A stretch of DNA of 7,460 nucleotides from Pseudomonadota bacterium (GTDB lineage: Bacteria; Pseudomonadota; Alphaproteobacteria; Acetobacterales; Acetobacteraceae), in the NCBI GenBank assembly GCA_021779655.1, contig JAJYAF010000101.1:1-7460 (forward strand), given 5' to 3'. Below, piece by piece: positions 1 through 6,238 of the stretch. The first letter of the stretch is position 1, and each line of letters begins with the position of its first letter. The translations under genes were made by a program, and so were the position numbers. The notes under the pieces are model-generated. The model was not told the DNA's origin. It saw only the letters and a list, made by a program, of their open reading frames with translations, and did not search any database.

Positions 1-1
1 G

Positions 2-2419
2 GACGGCCTTGATCTCCATCGGCGCGTCCCACTCGGAGGCGGCGGCAACGGTGCCGGTATGGGTGCCGAAGCCGATCAGCGCCGCCTCGCCGCCGAAATG
101 CTGGCGGCAGAGCTGCCCCAGATTGAGCTCGCCGCGCTCGCTGCCCATCTCGGTGAACCGCGCATCGCCGATATGGGAATTATGCGCCCACACCACCGCC
201 TTGCGATGCCCGCCCGCCCAGTCCAGCACATGGCGCAGCGTCTCGAACATGTGGCCGTCGCGCAGGTTCCAGGATTCATGGGCGCCGTAATACATGAGCC
301 GGTAATAGCGTTCGGCATCCACGATGAGACGGGCATTCTGGGCGGCGTCCAGGAAGGCCGCGCTGTCGCCGGCCGCGTAGCGGCGTTCCTGTTGCAACAG
401 GTCCAGCAGCATGCGGGTGACCGGCTCCTCGCAAAGCGCGTGACCGCGGCTGATCGCCGCCCTGCCGTAAGCCGCGGGCTCGTGCGACCAGGGGGTGAGG
501 CAGGAATAGCGTGCGCGGGCGGTATGCGCCGCCTCCGGATCGACGCGGTCGAGATAGGCGAGCACGGCGGCGATCGAGGCCGTCATATTGTACAGGTCGA
601 GCCCGTAGAAACCGACCCGCTCGGCCGGCTCGCGGCCGGCATTGAGAGCCCGCATGGAGGCAATGAAATCATGCATGTCGGTATTGCGCCACATCCAGGT
701 GGGAAAACGCGTGAAGGGCGGCGCGCTCATCGGCCGCCGGGGTGCCAGACGAATATAGCGGTCAACCGCGGCGGCGTCCGGCCAGTCGGCCTCCGCCGCG
801 ACGATGGTGAAGCCGTGCCGCTCGACGAGGCGGCGCGTGAACGCGGCGCGGGCCCGGTAGAATTCGGAGGTGCCGTGCGAGGCTTCGCCGAGCAGCACCA
901 CGCGGCAGCCGGCAAAACGGTCGATGGCGGCGGCAAAGGCCGGATCCTCGATCGGCGGCAGCGGCTCGGCGGCGGCGCGCAAGGCGGCAACGGGGGAAAT
1001 AACGCCCGGGGAAATGCCGCCCGGGGAAATGCCGCCCGGGGAAATGCCGCCCGGGGAAATGCCGGCAGGGGCACGCTGCGCCACCCCGGGATGCATCGGC
1101 GGCACGAGGTGGTGCTGGAACCAGGCCCCGGCCATTTCAGTCACGCTTTCCAGGGTGCCCGGCTCGTCGAAAACATGCGTGGCGCCGGGGACGATCCGCA
1201 GCAGCTTCTCGCAGGTCAGCGCAGCCAGTGCCTTGCGGTTGAGCGCCAGGATCTGGTGATCCTCACCACCGACGATCAGCAGCGTTGGCGCCTGCACATC
1301 GCAAAGGCGCGGGCCGACAAGATCCGGTCTGCCGCCGCGCGAGACGACGGCGGAAACCCGGCCTTGCAGCTCCGCCGCGGCCAATAGTGCGGCACCCGCG
1401 CCGGTGCTGGCGCCGAACAGGCCAAGCGGCAACGAGGCGAGCTCGGGCTCGCCGCTGATCCACAAGCTCGCCTCCACCAGGCGCTGTGCCAGCAGCGGAA
1501 TATCGAACACATTGCGGCGATTATCGGCCTCCTCCGGGGTCAGCAGATCGAGCAGCAGCGTGGCGAAGCCGAGCGCGTTGAGCCGATGGGCGACGGCAAC
1601 GTTGCGCTGGCTGAGCCGGCTCGATCCGCTGCCATGGGCGAACAGAACCATCCCGCGCGCCTCCGGCGGCAAGGAGAGATCGGCGATCAGGCCATGCGGC
1701 GGAATCCGCACTTCGCGGCGGATGATTCCATCCGTGGCCAGCCCCGGCGCGGCGGGCTGGTCCGTAAAATCCAGCTCCTCCGCCCAGGCCTGCCGCAAAA
1801 GCCCGACCGTTTCTTCGTCGGTAAGCTGGTGGAAATCGTCATAGAAGCCGCCCACGCCATGAAATCGCCGGGCCGGATACAGGCAGACGGCGAGATCGGC
1901 CTGCGCCGCCATGTCCGCCCAGGTTTCCGCCGGCGCCACCGGGACGGCGAGCACGGTCGTCGTCGCCCCCTGCCGCCGGAGGCCGTCAAGCGCCGCCTTG
2001 GCGGTCGCGCCCGTTGCCAGCCCGTCATCGACGACGATCGCGGTACGCCCGGCCGGACTGATCCGTGCCCTTTCGCCAAGGTAGAGGGTACGCCGGCGCT
2101 CCATCTCGGCAAGCTCGCGCGCCTTGGCACGTTCGAAAAATTCCGCGCCGGCGCCGGATCGCGACAAGATCTCCGTGTTGACCACGGCACCCGGCACGTC
2201 ACCTTCCGCCACCGCGCCAACCGCCACCTCCGGCGCGCCCGGCGCGCCGATTTTGCGCACCAGCATCAAATCGAGCGGCGCCTTGAGCGCGCGGGCGATT
2301 TCCACGGCAACCGGCACGCCGCCCCTGGGCAGCGCATAGACCACCGGGCGCTCCAGCCCCATGCCGCTGAGCCGCGCCCCAAGCTGGCGGCCGGCGTCGG
2401 ATCGGTCGGTAAATCGCAT
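2..2419 (-). CDS. Phosphoribosyltransferase / dienelactone hydrolase / erythromycin esterase triple-domain fusion (3' end outside window)
   Basis: The frame is open without a stop from an ATG at 2419-2417 to the left edge (806 codons seen). A strong AAGGAAGG at 2434-2427, 7 nt before the ATG, sets the start. Residues 1 to about 215 are a type I phosphoribosyltransferase: an LPRGGVP loop near 30-36, RKIG at 55-58, and a PRPP-binding loop VVDDGLATGAT at 129-139. Residues about 225-435 are an alpha/beta hydrolase of dienelactone-hydrolase type: HGSGSSR oxyanion region, nucleophile Ser338 in GASTG, probable Asp387 in GGEDH, and His415 in GATHVFDEPG. Residues 453-476 are a GISP-repeat linker. From about 490 follows an erythromycin-esterase-family domain with LGEASHGTSEF (Glu512, His515), AEADWPDA, FYGLDLYN and WAHNSHIGDAR (His746, His749). 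This last domain probably lacks only its final part here. Family knowledge: two-domain relatives occur in mycobacteria (Rv0571c, Rv2030c), where they belong to the DosR dormancy regulon. Substrates are unknown, and macrolide resistance should not be assumed. The gene is divergent from ftsH. Confidence 0.9.
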   Translation of the reverse strand, partial: MRFTDRSDAGRQLGARLSGMGLERPVVYALPRGGVPVAVEIARALKAPLDLMLVRKIGAPGAPEVAVGAVAEGDVPGAVVNTEILSRSGAGAEFFERAKARELAEMERRRTLYLGERARISPAGRTAIVVDDGLATGATAKAALDGLRRQGATTTVLAVPVAPAETWADMAAQADLAVCLYPARRFHGVGGFYDDFHQLTDEETVGLLRQAWAEELDFTDQPAAPGLATDGIIRREVRIPPHGLIADLSLPPEARGMVLFAHGSGSSRLSQRNVAVAHRLNALGFATLLLDLLTPEEADNRRNVFDIPLLAQRLVEASLWISGEPELASLPLGLFGASTGAGAALLAAAELQGRVSAVVSRGGRPDLVGPRLCDVQAPTLLIVGGEDHQILALNRKALAALTCEKLLRIVPGATHVFDEPGTLESVTEMAGAWFQHHLVPPMHPGVAQRAPAGISPGGISPGGISPGGISPGVISPVAALRAAAEPLPPIEDPAFAAAIDRFAGCRVVLLGEASHGTSEFYRARAAFTRRLVERHGFTIVAAEADWPDAAAVDRYIRLAPRRPMSAPPFTRFPTWMWRNTDMHDFIASMRALNAGREPAERVGFYGLDLYNMTASIAAVLAYLDRVDPEAAHTARARYSCLTPWSHEPAAYGRAAISRGHALCEEPVTRMLLDLLQQERRYAAGDSAAFLDAAQNARLIVDAERYYRLMYYGAHESWNLRDGHMFETLRHVLDWAGGHRKAVVWAHNSHIGDARFTEMGSERGELNLGQLCRQHFGGEAALIGFGTHTGTVAAASEWDAPMEIKAV
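1005..1064 (-). repeat. 15-bp in-frame tandem repeat, four perfect copies, encoding Gly-Ile-Ser-Pro-Gly units
   Basis: On the plus strand the unit CCCGGGGAAATGCCG occurs at 1005-1019, 1020-1034, 1035-1049 and 1050-1064 without a mismatch. A degenerate fifth copy lies at 990-1004. Read on the coding (minus) strand, the array gives five GISP/VISP pentapeptides at residues 453-476 of the fusion protein. It sits exactly between the alpha/beta hydrolase and the erythromycin-esterase domain. The period is a multiple of three, so changes in copy number would lengthen or shorten the linker without breaking the frame. Confidence 0.95.
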
Positions 2420-2426
2420 CGGAAAT

Positions 2427-2434
2427 CCTTCCTT
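2427..2434 (-). promoter_or_regulatory. Ribosome binding site of the fusion gene
   Basis: AAGGAAGG on the minus strand lies 7 nt upstream of the ATG at 2419. It is a near-ideal Shine-Dalgarno sequence and decides the start codon. Confidence 0.8.
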
Positions 2435-2466
2435 GAGAAAATACCAGGCAAGGCAGGTAACATAAT

Positions 2467-2472
2467 ATCATA
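2467..2472 (-). promoter_or_regulatory. Possible -10 element for the fusion gene
   Basis: TATGAT on the minus strand lies in the only AT-rich patch of the region, about 48 nt upstream of the ATG. No good -35 hexamer is present at 16-18 bp spacing (the best is TCAGAA), so the promoter may need an activator or an alternative sigma factor, or the call may be wrong. Confidence 0.25.
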
Positions 2473-2580
2473 CAGGGCAGGCTGCGAGGTTCTGATTATT
2501 GTGATGCTCCATGACCGGTTCGTCTCGCCTGCCCGAGCCTGACCCAGCGATCCGGGTTCATGCCAAGATACACATGCCCA

Positions 2581-2644
2581 GGGGCCGCATTGCCCAGGGG
2601 CCGCATTGCCCAGGGGCCGCATTGCCCAGGGGCCGCATTGCCCA
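2581..2644. repeat. 16-bp intergenic tandem repeat, four perfect copies plus decayed flanking copies
   Basis: The unit GGGGCCGCATTGCCCA occurs at 2581-2596, 2597-2612, 2613-2628 and 2629-2644 without a mismatch. TGCCCA at 2575-2580 is a partial copy. Two shortened, diverged copies around the core GCATTG follow at 2645-2657 and 2658-2671. Each unit has GGGC and GCCC arms that can pair around a six-base loop, or as GCCC-AG-GGGC across unit borders. The 16-bp period does not preserve a reading frame, so the array is not coding. It lies about 190 bp upstream of the ftsH start. Confidence 0.95.
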
Positions 2645-2798
2645 GAGTGCATTGTTTGGAGCGCATTGCCAGCGCGGGCGGCGGATGGCACAAACCTTCT
2701 GTCGCGGCCAAGCCGAAACGGCGTGGGTTCCCTGTAACCGCGGTCGGGCGAAAGCGCGCATCCCGCCGGCGGCGACCCGGCCGGTCGCCAAGGCAGGC

Positions 2799-2823
2799 GC
2801 AAGGCAAGAAGAGCAAGGCAAGA
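2799..2823 (+). repeat. Short direct repeat overlapping the ftsH ribosome binding region
   Basis: GCAAGGCAAGA occurs at 2799-2809 and 2813-2823, a 14-nt tandem duplication. The second copy runs into AGGA (2823-2826), the likely Shine-Dalgarno site of ftsH, which lies 6 nt before the ATG at 2833. Confidence 0.6.
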
Positions 2824-2832
2824 GGAATCCAA

Positions 2833-4722
2833 ATGGCAGGTAAGAGCAGAACGCCTCGCTTCGATTTCTCCTCGGCTATTGCCAGCGCCTTCTTCGCGCT
2901 GTTCCTCATGCTGGTTCTGTTCCGCCCTTCCGCGCCGCCGGAGGCGCTGAACATCCCCTACAGCCAGTTTCAGGCCTTGTTGCAGAAGCACGCGGTCACC
3001 GACCTCCTGGTTGGAGCGGATACGATCTCCGGCAAATTGCTGCACCCAGCGCCGGGCCAGCCCGCCGATTTCATAACCAACCGCGTGGATCCCACGCTGG
3101 CGGACACGCTCGCCCGGGCGGGTGTGACGTTCAACGGAGCAGGCCCGCCCAGCAAATTTGCCGAATTCCTTATCTGGATGCTGCCGCTGCTGCTCATCTT
3201 CGGAGCCTACTACCTGCTGGCGGGCGGCAGCCGTGCCGGCGGGCTGCTATCCGTCGGCAAAAGCCGGGCGCGGGTTTATGCCGAAAACGACGTGTCCGTA
3301 CGGTTCAAGGATGTGGCCGGGGTGGACGAAGCGAAGGCCGAGCTGAAGGAAGTTGTGGATTTTCTGAAGGCCCCGGCCGATTACGGACGGCTTGGCGCGC
3401 ATATGCCCAAGGGCATCCTGCTGGTGGGGCCGCCGGGCACCGGGAAGACCCTGCTGGCGCGCGCCGTGGCGGGAGAGGCCGGTGTGAAGTTCTTCTCCAT
3501 CTCCGGGTCGGAATTCGTGGAAATGTTCGTGGGCGTGGGCGCGGCACGGGTGCGCGACCTGTTCGAGCAGGCCCGCCGCGAGGCACCCGCGATCATTTTC
3601 ATCGACGAGCTGGATTCGCTCGGACGCATGCGCAACGCGGCCCTTCCGGGCGGCGCTAACGACGAAAAAGAACAGACGCTGAACCAGCTGCTGGCGGAGA
3701 TGGACGGTTTCGATCCCTCGGAAGGCGTGGTGCTGCTGGCCGCGACCAACCGCCCGGAAATTCTCGACCCGGCCTTGCTGCGACCGGGCCGGTTCGACCG
3801 GCAGGTCCTGGTGGACCGGCCCGACCGCAATGGCCGGCTGGAAATCCTGCATCTGCATATCGCCAAGGTGAAGCTGGCGCCCGATGTCGCGCCGGAGGAA
3901 ATCGCCGGAATGACACCGGGATTTACCGGCGCCGACCTTGCCAATCTGGTGAACGAGGCAGCCCTGCTTGCCACCCGCCGGAAGGCAGACGCGGTGACCA
4001 TGGAGGATTTCACCCAGGCCATCGAACGCATCGTCGCCGGGCTGGAAAAGCACAACCGGCTGATCGCGCCCAAGGAGCGCGCCATTATCGCGCATCATGA
4101 AATGGGCCACGCCATTACCGCCATGGCCCTGCCGGATACCGACAAGGTGCAGAAAATCTCCATCATCCCGCACGGGATCGCGGCGCTTGGCTATACCATG
4201 CAGCGGCCGGACGAAGACCGCTTCCTGATGAGCCGGCAGGAAATGATCGACCGCATGACCGTGCTGCTGGGCGGCCGGGCGGCGGAACTGCTCGTGTTCG
4301 GCGAAATCTCCACCGGCGCCGCCGACGATCTGATGCGCGCCACGGATATCGCGCGCGGCATGGTCGTCCGCTTCGGCATGGATCCGAAACTGGGGCAGGT
4401 GATTTACGAGCCCGAACAGCCGCGCATGCTCACCTCGAACGGCATGGACGATTTCCGCCCCCGCCGCTACAGTGAAACGACCGCGGCCGCGATCGACGCA
4501 GCCATTGCCGGCTTGATCGAACGCTCCTATCGCCGGGCGCAGGGCATTCTCAGCCAGAACCTCGCGCTCCTGCGCGATAGCGCGGCCAGGCTGCTCTCCA
4601 GCGAAACCATTTCGGGACCGGAACTTGCCGAAATCGCGGGCCATGTTGCGGCCTGGAAGGACGAGCCGGACCTGAAAATCCCCCGGATCAAGGCGGAACA
4701 GGCCGGCGGCGGCATTGCCTGA
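2833..4722 (+). CDS. ftsH: FtsH-type ATP-dependent membrane zinc metalloprotease (probable extra copy)
   Basis: This 629-aa protein is of usual FtsH length. It would be anchored in the inner membrane and would unfold and degrade membrane and cytosolic proteins with ATP. Order of parts: first membrane helix at about 13-30, a short periplasmic domain, second helix at about 109-131, then the AAA+ module. Walker A is GPPGTGKT (199-206, Lys205), the pore loop is FVGVG (232-236), Walker B is IIFIDE (254-259), and the arginine fingers are Arg317 and Arg320 in RPGRFDR. The peptidase has HEMGH (His422, Glu423, His426) and the third zinc ligand is probably Asp499 in GAADD. All catalytic residues are present, although HEMGH differs from the common HEAGH. 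ATG 2833 was chosen because AGGA lies 6 nt upstream and the protein then begins like FtsH. An in-frame extension to 2560 would translate the 16-bp repeats and is rejected. The neighbours are not those of the usual housekeeping ftsH (tilS, glmM or folP), so an accessory paralogue is inferred. Confidence 0.95.
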   Translation: MAGKSRTPRFDFSSAIASAFFALFLMLVLFRPSAPPEALNIPYSQFQALLQKHAVTDLLVGADTISGKLLHPAPGQPADFITNRVDPTLADTLARAGVTFNGAGPPSKFAEFLIWMLPLLLIFGAYYLLAGGSRAGGLLSVGKSRARVYAENDVSVRFKDVAGVDEAKAELKEVVDFLKAPADYGRLGAHMPKGILLVGPPGTGKTLLARAVAGEAGVKFFSISGSEFVEMFVGVGAARVRDLFEQARREAPAIIFIDELDSLGRMRNAALPGGANDEKEQTLNQLLAEMDGFDPSEGVVLLAATNRPEILDPALLRPGRFDRQVLVDRPDRNGRLEILHLHIAKVKLAPDVAPEEIAGMTPGFTGADLANLVNEAALLATRRKADAVTMEDFTQAIERIVAGLEKHNRLIAPKERAIIAHHEMGHAITAMALPDTDKVQKISIIPHGIAALGYTMQRPDEDRFLMSRQEMIDRMTVLLGGRAAELLVFGEISTGAADDLMRATDIARGMVVRFGMDPKLGQVIYEPEQPRMLTSNGMDDFRPRRYSETTAAAIDAAIAGLIERSYRRAQGILSQNLALLRDSAARLLSSETISGPELAEIAGHVAAWKDEPDLKIPRIKAEQAGGGIA

Positions 4723-5941
4723 CAGCCGGGGCGCAAGCACGATCTTGAGCCTTCCGGCCTGGCTGCGCGAGGCCCGCTGGCTGAACCGGCGGCGCGCGCG
4801 CGCCTATGGCTTCATCTTTCTGCTTATGACCGTGCTGGTGGCAATCGCGCGTATCGCCCTGTCGCTATTCCATGCCACGTTTCTGGGGCAGCCGCTCTTT
4901 GCCGATTACGTGAGTTTTTGGAGCGCCGGGCGGCTTGCCCTGGCCGGCCAGCCGGCAGCCGTCTACGATGTTGCCCGGCACTGGGCGGTGCAGCGCAGCG
5001 TGTTTCCGAGGTTCGGCTACGAGGCCTTCTTCTATCCCCCCGTCTTTCTGCTGCTCTGCACGCCGCTGGCGCTGCCGGGGTTTTATCCTTCCTTCATCGG
5101 TTTTCTGGGCTTCGGCCTGCTGGGCTATGGTCTCGCGATGCGCCGGCTGCTGCCGGGCGCCGGGGTGCTGTTTCTCGGCTTTCCGGCGGTGGCCATGAAC
5201 TTGATTTACGGCCAGAACGGCTTTCTCACCGCCCTGTTGTTCGCGGCCGCATTGCTCGCCCTGCCACGGCGGGCGCTGCTGGCGGGGATGTGTTTCGGCT
5301 GCCTCAGTTACAAGCCGCATCTGGCCTTTGCCATTCCCCTGGCGCTGGCTGCCGCCCGGCAATGGCGCGCGCTGCTGGCCATGGCCGGCACCGTGGCGCT
5401 GCTCGCCCTGGGCTCGCTGGCCGCATTCGGGGCGGCCACCTGGCAAGCCTTTTTCACGCATGCCGTCATGGCCCGCCGGACGCTGACCGTGGGGCTGGTG
5501 AATAATGATGGCTGGGCCAGCCTGTACCGGGCCGCTCTGCAGCTTGGCGGCACCCCGGCGGTTGCCGGCGCGCTGCAAGCGGCTATGAGCCTCGGCGTGC
5601 TGGCCGCAATGGTGCTGGCCTGCCGGCGGCGGCCAGCCGCGATTACGGGCGTTCTGCCGCTGGCCGCCCTGGCCGCCACACCGTTCCTGCTGGTTTACGA
5701 TCTCACCCTCCTCGCCATCCCGATGGCCTGGATGCTGGGCGAAGCCCGCCAGCACGGATTTCTCTCCTGGGAGCGTATCGTTCTGGCAACGGCATTCGTT
5801 ACACCGCTGCTCACCGTGCTTGCCAACCACGCGAGCCTGCCGATCTGCCCGGCGGTGCTGCTGGCCCTGTTCGTGCTGGTCCTGCGGCGGATCGGCCTCT
5901 CGCCTTCTGCCTTCCCCGGAAGGCCGCTGCCCGAAAGTTGA
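4715..5941 (+). CDS. GT87 / DUF2029-like polytopic glycosyltransferase
   Basis: This is a 408-aa, very hydrophobic protein with many membrane segments, the first at about 31-52. Just after it comes FADYVSFWSAG, with Asp64 in the place of the acidic residue expected in the first outer loop of GT-C enzymes. FFYPPVFLLLCTPLAL (105-120) and, further on, SYKPHLAF and VNNDGWASLYRA are typical of DUF2029/GT87. Family knowledge: GT87 members such as mycobacterial PimE use polyprenyl-phosphate sugars to add residues to lipids or glycans on the outer face of the membrane. Sugar and acceptor are unknown here. The frame opens with TTG at 4715, overlapping the ftsH end by 8 nt, which suggests translational coupling. 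No strong ribosome binding site is seen, and TTG 4745 is an alternative start. The only nearby ATG (4826) falls inside the first helix. Confidence 0.85.
   Translation: MPDSRGASTILSLPAWLREARWLNRRRARAYGFIFLLMTVLVAIARIALSLFHATFLGQPLFADYVSFWSAGRLALAGQPAAVYDVARHWAVQRSVFPRFGYEAFFYPPVFLLLCTPLALPGFYPSFIGFLGFGLLGYGLAMRRLLPGAGVLFLGFPAVAMNLIYGQNGFLTALLFAAALLALPRRALLAGMCFGCLSYKPHLAFAIPLALAAARQWRALLAMAGTVALLALGSLAAFGAATWQAFFTHAVMARRTLTVGLVNNDGWASLYRAALQLGGTPAVAGALQAAMSLGVLAAMVLACRRRPAAITGVLPLAALAATPFLLVYDLTLLAIPMAWMLGEARQHGFLSWERIVLATAFVTPLLTVLANHASLPICPAVLLALFVLVLRRIGLSPSAFPGRPLPES
5909..5924. terminator. Perfect inverted repeat at the end of the GT87 gene, possible bidirectional terminator
   Basis: GCCTTCC and GGAAGGC (5909-5915 and 5918-5924) form a perfect 7-bp arm pair around two bases, in the last codons of the GT87 gene and 33 nt beyond the 3' end of the convergent tRNA gene. 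Neither side has a T run, so it is not a canonical intrinsic terminator. Its position between converging genes is the main argument for it. Confidence 0.3.
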
Positions 5942-5956
5942 TCTGGCATGAGAGGG

Positions 5957-6032
5957 TGGTGGAGCTAAGCGGAATCGAACCGCTGACCTTCTGCATGCCA
6001 TGCAGACGCTCTACCAATTGAGCTATAGCCCC
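5957..6032 (-). tRNA. tRNA-Ala (anticodon GGC)
   Basis: This is a 76-nt cloverleaf read on the minus strand. The acceptor arm GGGGCTA pairs with TAGCTCC (one G-T pair), the D arm is GCTC/GAGC, the anticodon stem is TCTGC/GCAGA with loop ATGGCAT (anticodon GGC), the variable loop is AGGTC, and the T arm is AGCGG/CCGCT around TTCGATT. Discriminator A and the CCA end are encoded (5960-5957). It decodes GCC and GCU alanine codons, GCC being abundant in this DNA. The gene converges on the GT87 gene with a 15-nt gap. Confidence 0.97.
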
Positions 6033-6046
6033 GCGCCGGTGGCGGG

Positions 6047-6075
6047 ATATAGACCTTGCCGCCGGCCTTGATCAA
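6047..6075 (-). promoter_or_regulatory. Promoter of the tRNA-Ala gene
   Basis: On the minus strand TTGATC (6075-6070) and CTATAT (6052-6047) are separated by 17 bp, the ideal sigma-70-type spacing. The tRNA 5' end lies 14 nt downstream of the -10 box, which leaves a short leader for RNase P. The -35 box is part of the palindrome CCTTGATCAAGG (6066-6077). Confidence 0.6.
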
Positions 6076-6124
6076 GGGGTGGTGTTGCGGGGCAGCGCTA
6101 TCGCATTTGTCCGGGGACGGATCG

Positions 6125-6147
6125 GGCGAATTCGCCGGACCATCCGG
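6125..6147. other. Cluster of palindromes upstream of the deacetylase gene
   Basis: GGCGAATTCGCC (6125-6136) is a perfect 12-bp palindrome. It is followed at once by CCGGA-CCA-TCCGG (6135-6147). Both lie about 95-115 bp before the deacetylase start and could be operator-like sites or RNA hairpins. No T run follows, so a terminator is not supported, and chance is possible in DNA of this composition. Confidence 0.3.
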
Positions 6148-6238
6148 AGGGTTTGCGCTTGCGTCGGATGGAGATATCTGGTCGTGCGGATCGCAGAAGG
6201 CCGAGAGCCGGTTTGCGCGGTGTGGAGAAAATTCCGGT

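Larger units (their letters stand above)
2420..2832. other. Divergent intergenic region between the fusion gene and ftsH
   Basis: These 413 bases carry no convincing gene. From left to right they hold the Shine-Dalgarno site of the minus-strand fusion gene, a GGCAAGGCAGG stretch (2447-2457), and an AT-rich patch (about 2458-2473) that is the most promoter-like part. After these come a 16-bp tandem repeat array (2581-2644) with decayed copies to 2671, and a purine-rich direct repeat just before ftsH (2799-2823). Promoters for both divergent genes should lie here. I could not find a well-formed -35/-10 pair for ftsH. If its promoter is in the AT-rich patch, the repeat array would be part of its 5' leader. 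Confidence 0.7.

Noticed and set aside
1005..1064. CRISPR array or separate regulatory repeat
   Set aside because: There are no spacers, the period is 15 bp, and the array is read through in frame as part of a protein linker.
59..1387. Long plus-strand open frame of 442 codons
   Set aside because: It lies antisense to the esterase and hydrolase domains, which show clear family motifs on the minus strand. It contains low-complexity repeats from the 15-bp array and matches no family I recognise. Long antisense frames are common in GC-rich DNA.
2..2419. Macrolide resistance gene
   Set aside because: The erythromycin-esterase family is broad and many members are not linked to resistance. The fusion with two other enzyme domains argues for another role.
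1586..2542. Plus-strand open frame of 318 codons
   Set aside because: It is antisense to the phosphoribosyltransferase and hydrolase domains and runs past the fusion-gene start. It has an Arg/His-rich composition typical of shadow frames.
2581..2644. CRISPR array
   Set aside because: The repeats are directly adjacent, without spacers, and only 16 bp long.
2560..2832. 91-residue N-terminal extension of FtsH
   Set aside because: It would translate the 16-bp repeats in shifting frames. ATG 2833 has a good ribosome binding site and gives the normal FtsH N-terminus.
3247..4740. Minus-strand open frame of 497 codons
   Set aside because: It is antisense to ftsH, whose catalytic motifs are all intact on the plus strand.
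4865..6001. Minus-strand open frame of 378 codons
   Set aside because: It is antisense to the GT87 gene and runs through part of the tRNA. Its composition is Gln/Gly/Arg-rich with no family features.
5957..6032. tRNA gene as an integration site of a mobile element
   Set aside because: No integrase and no direct repeat of the tRNA 3' end is present in the window.
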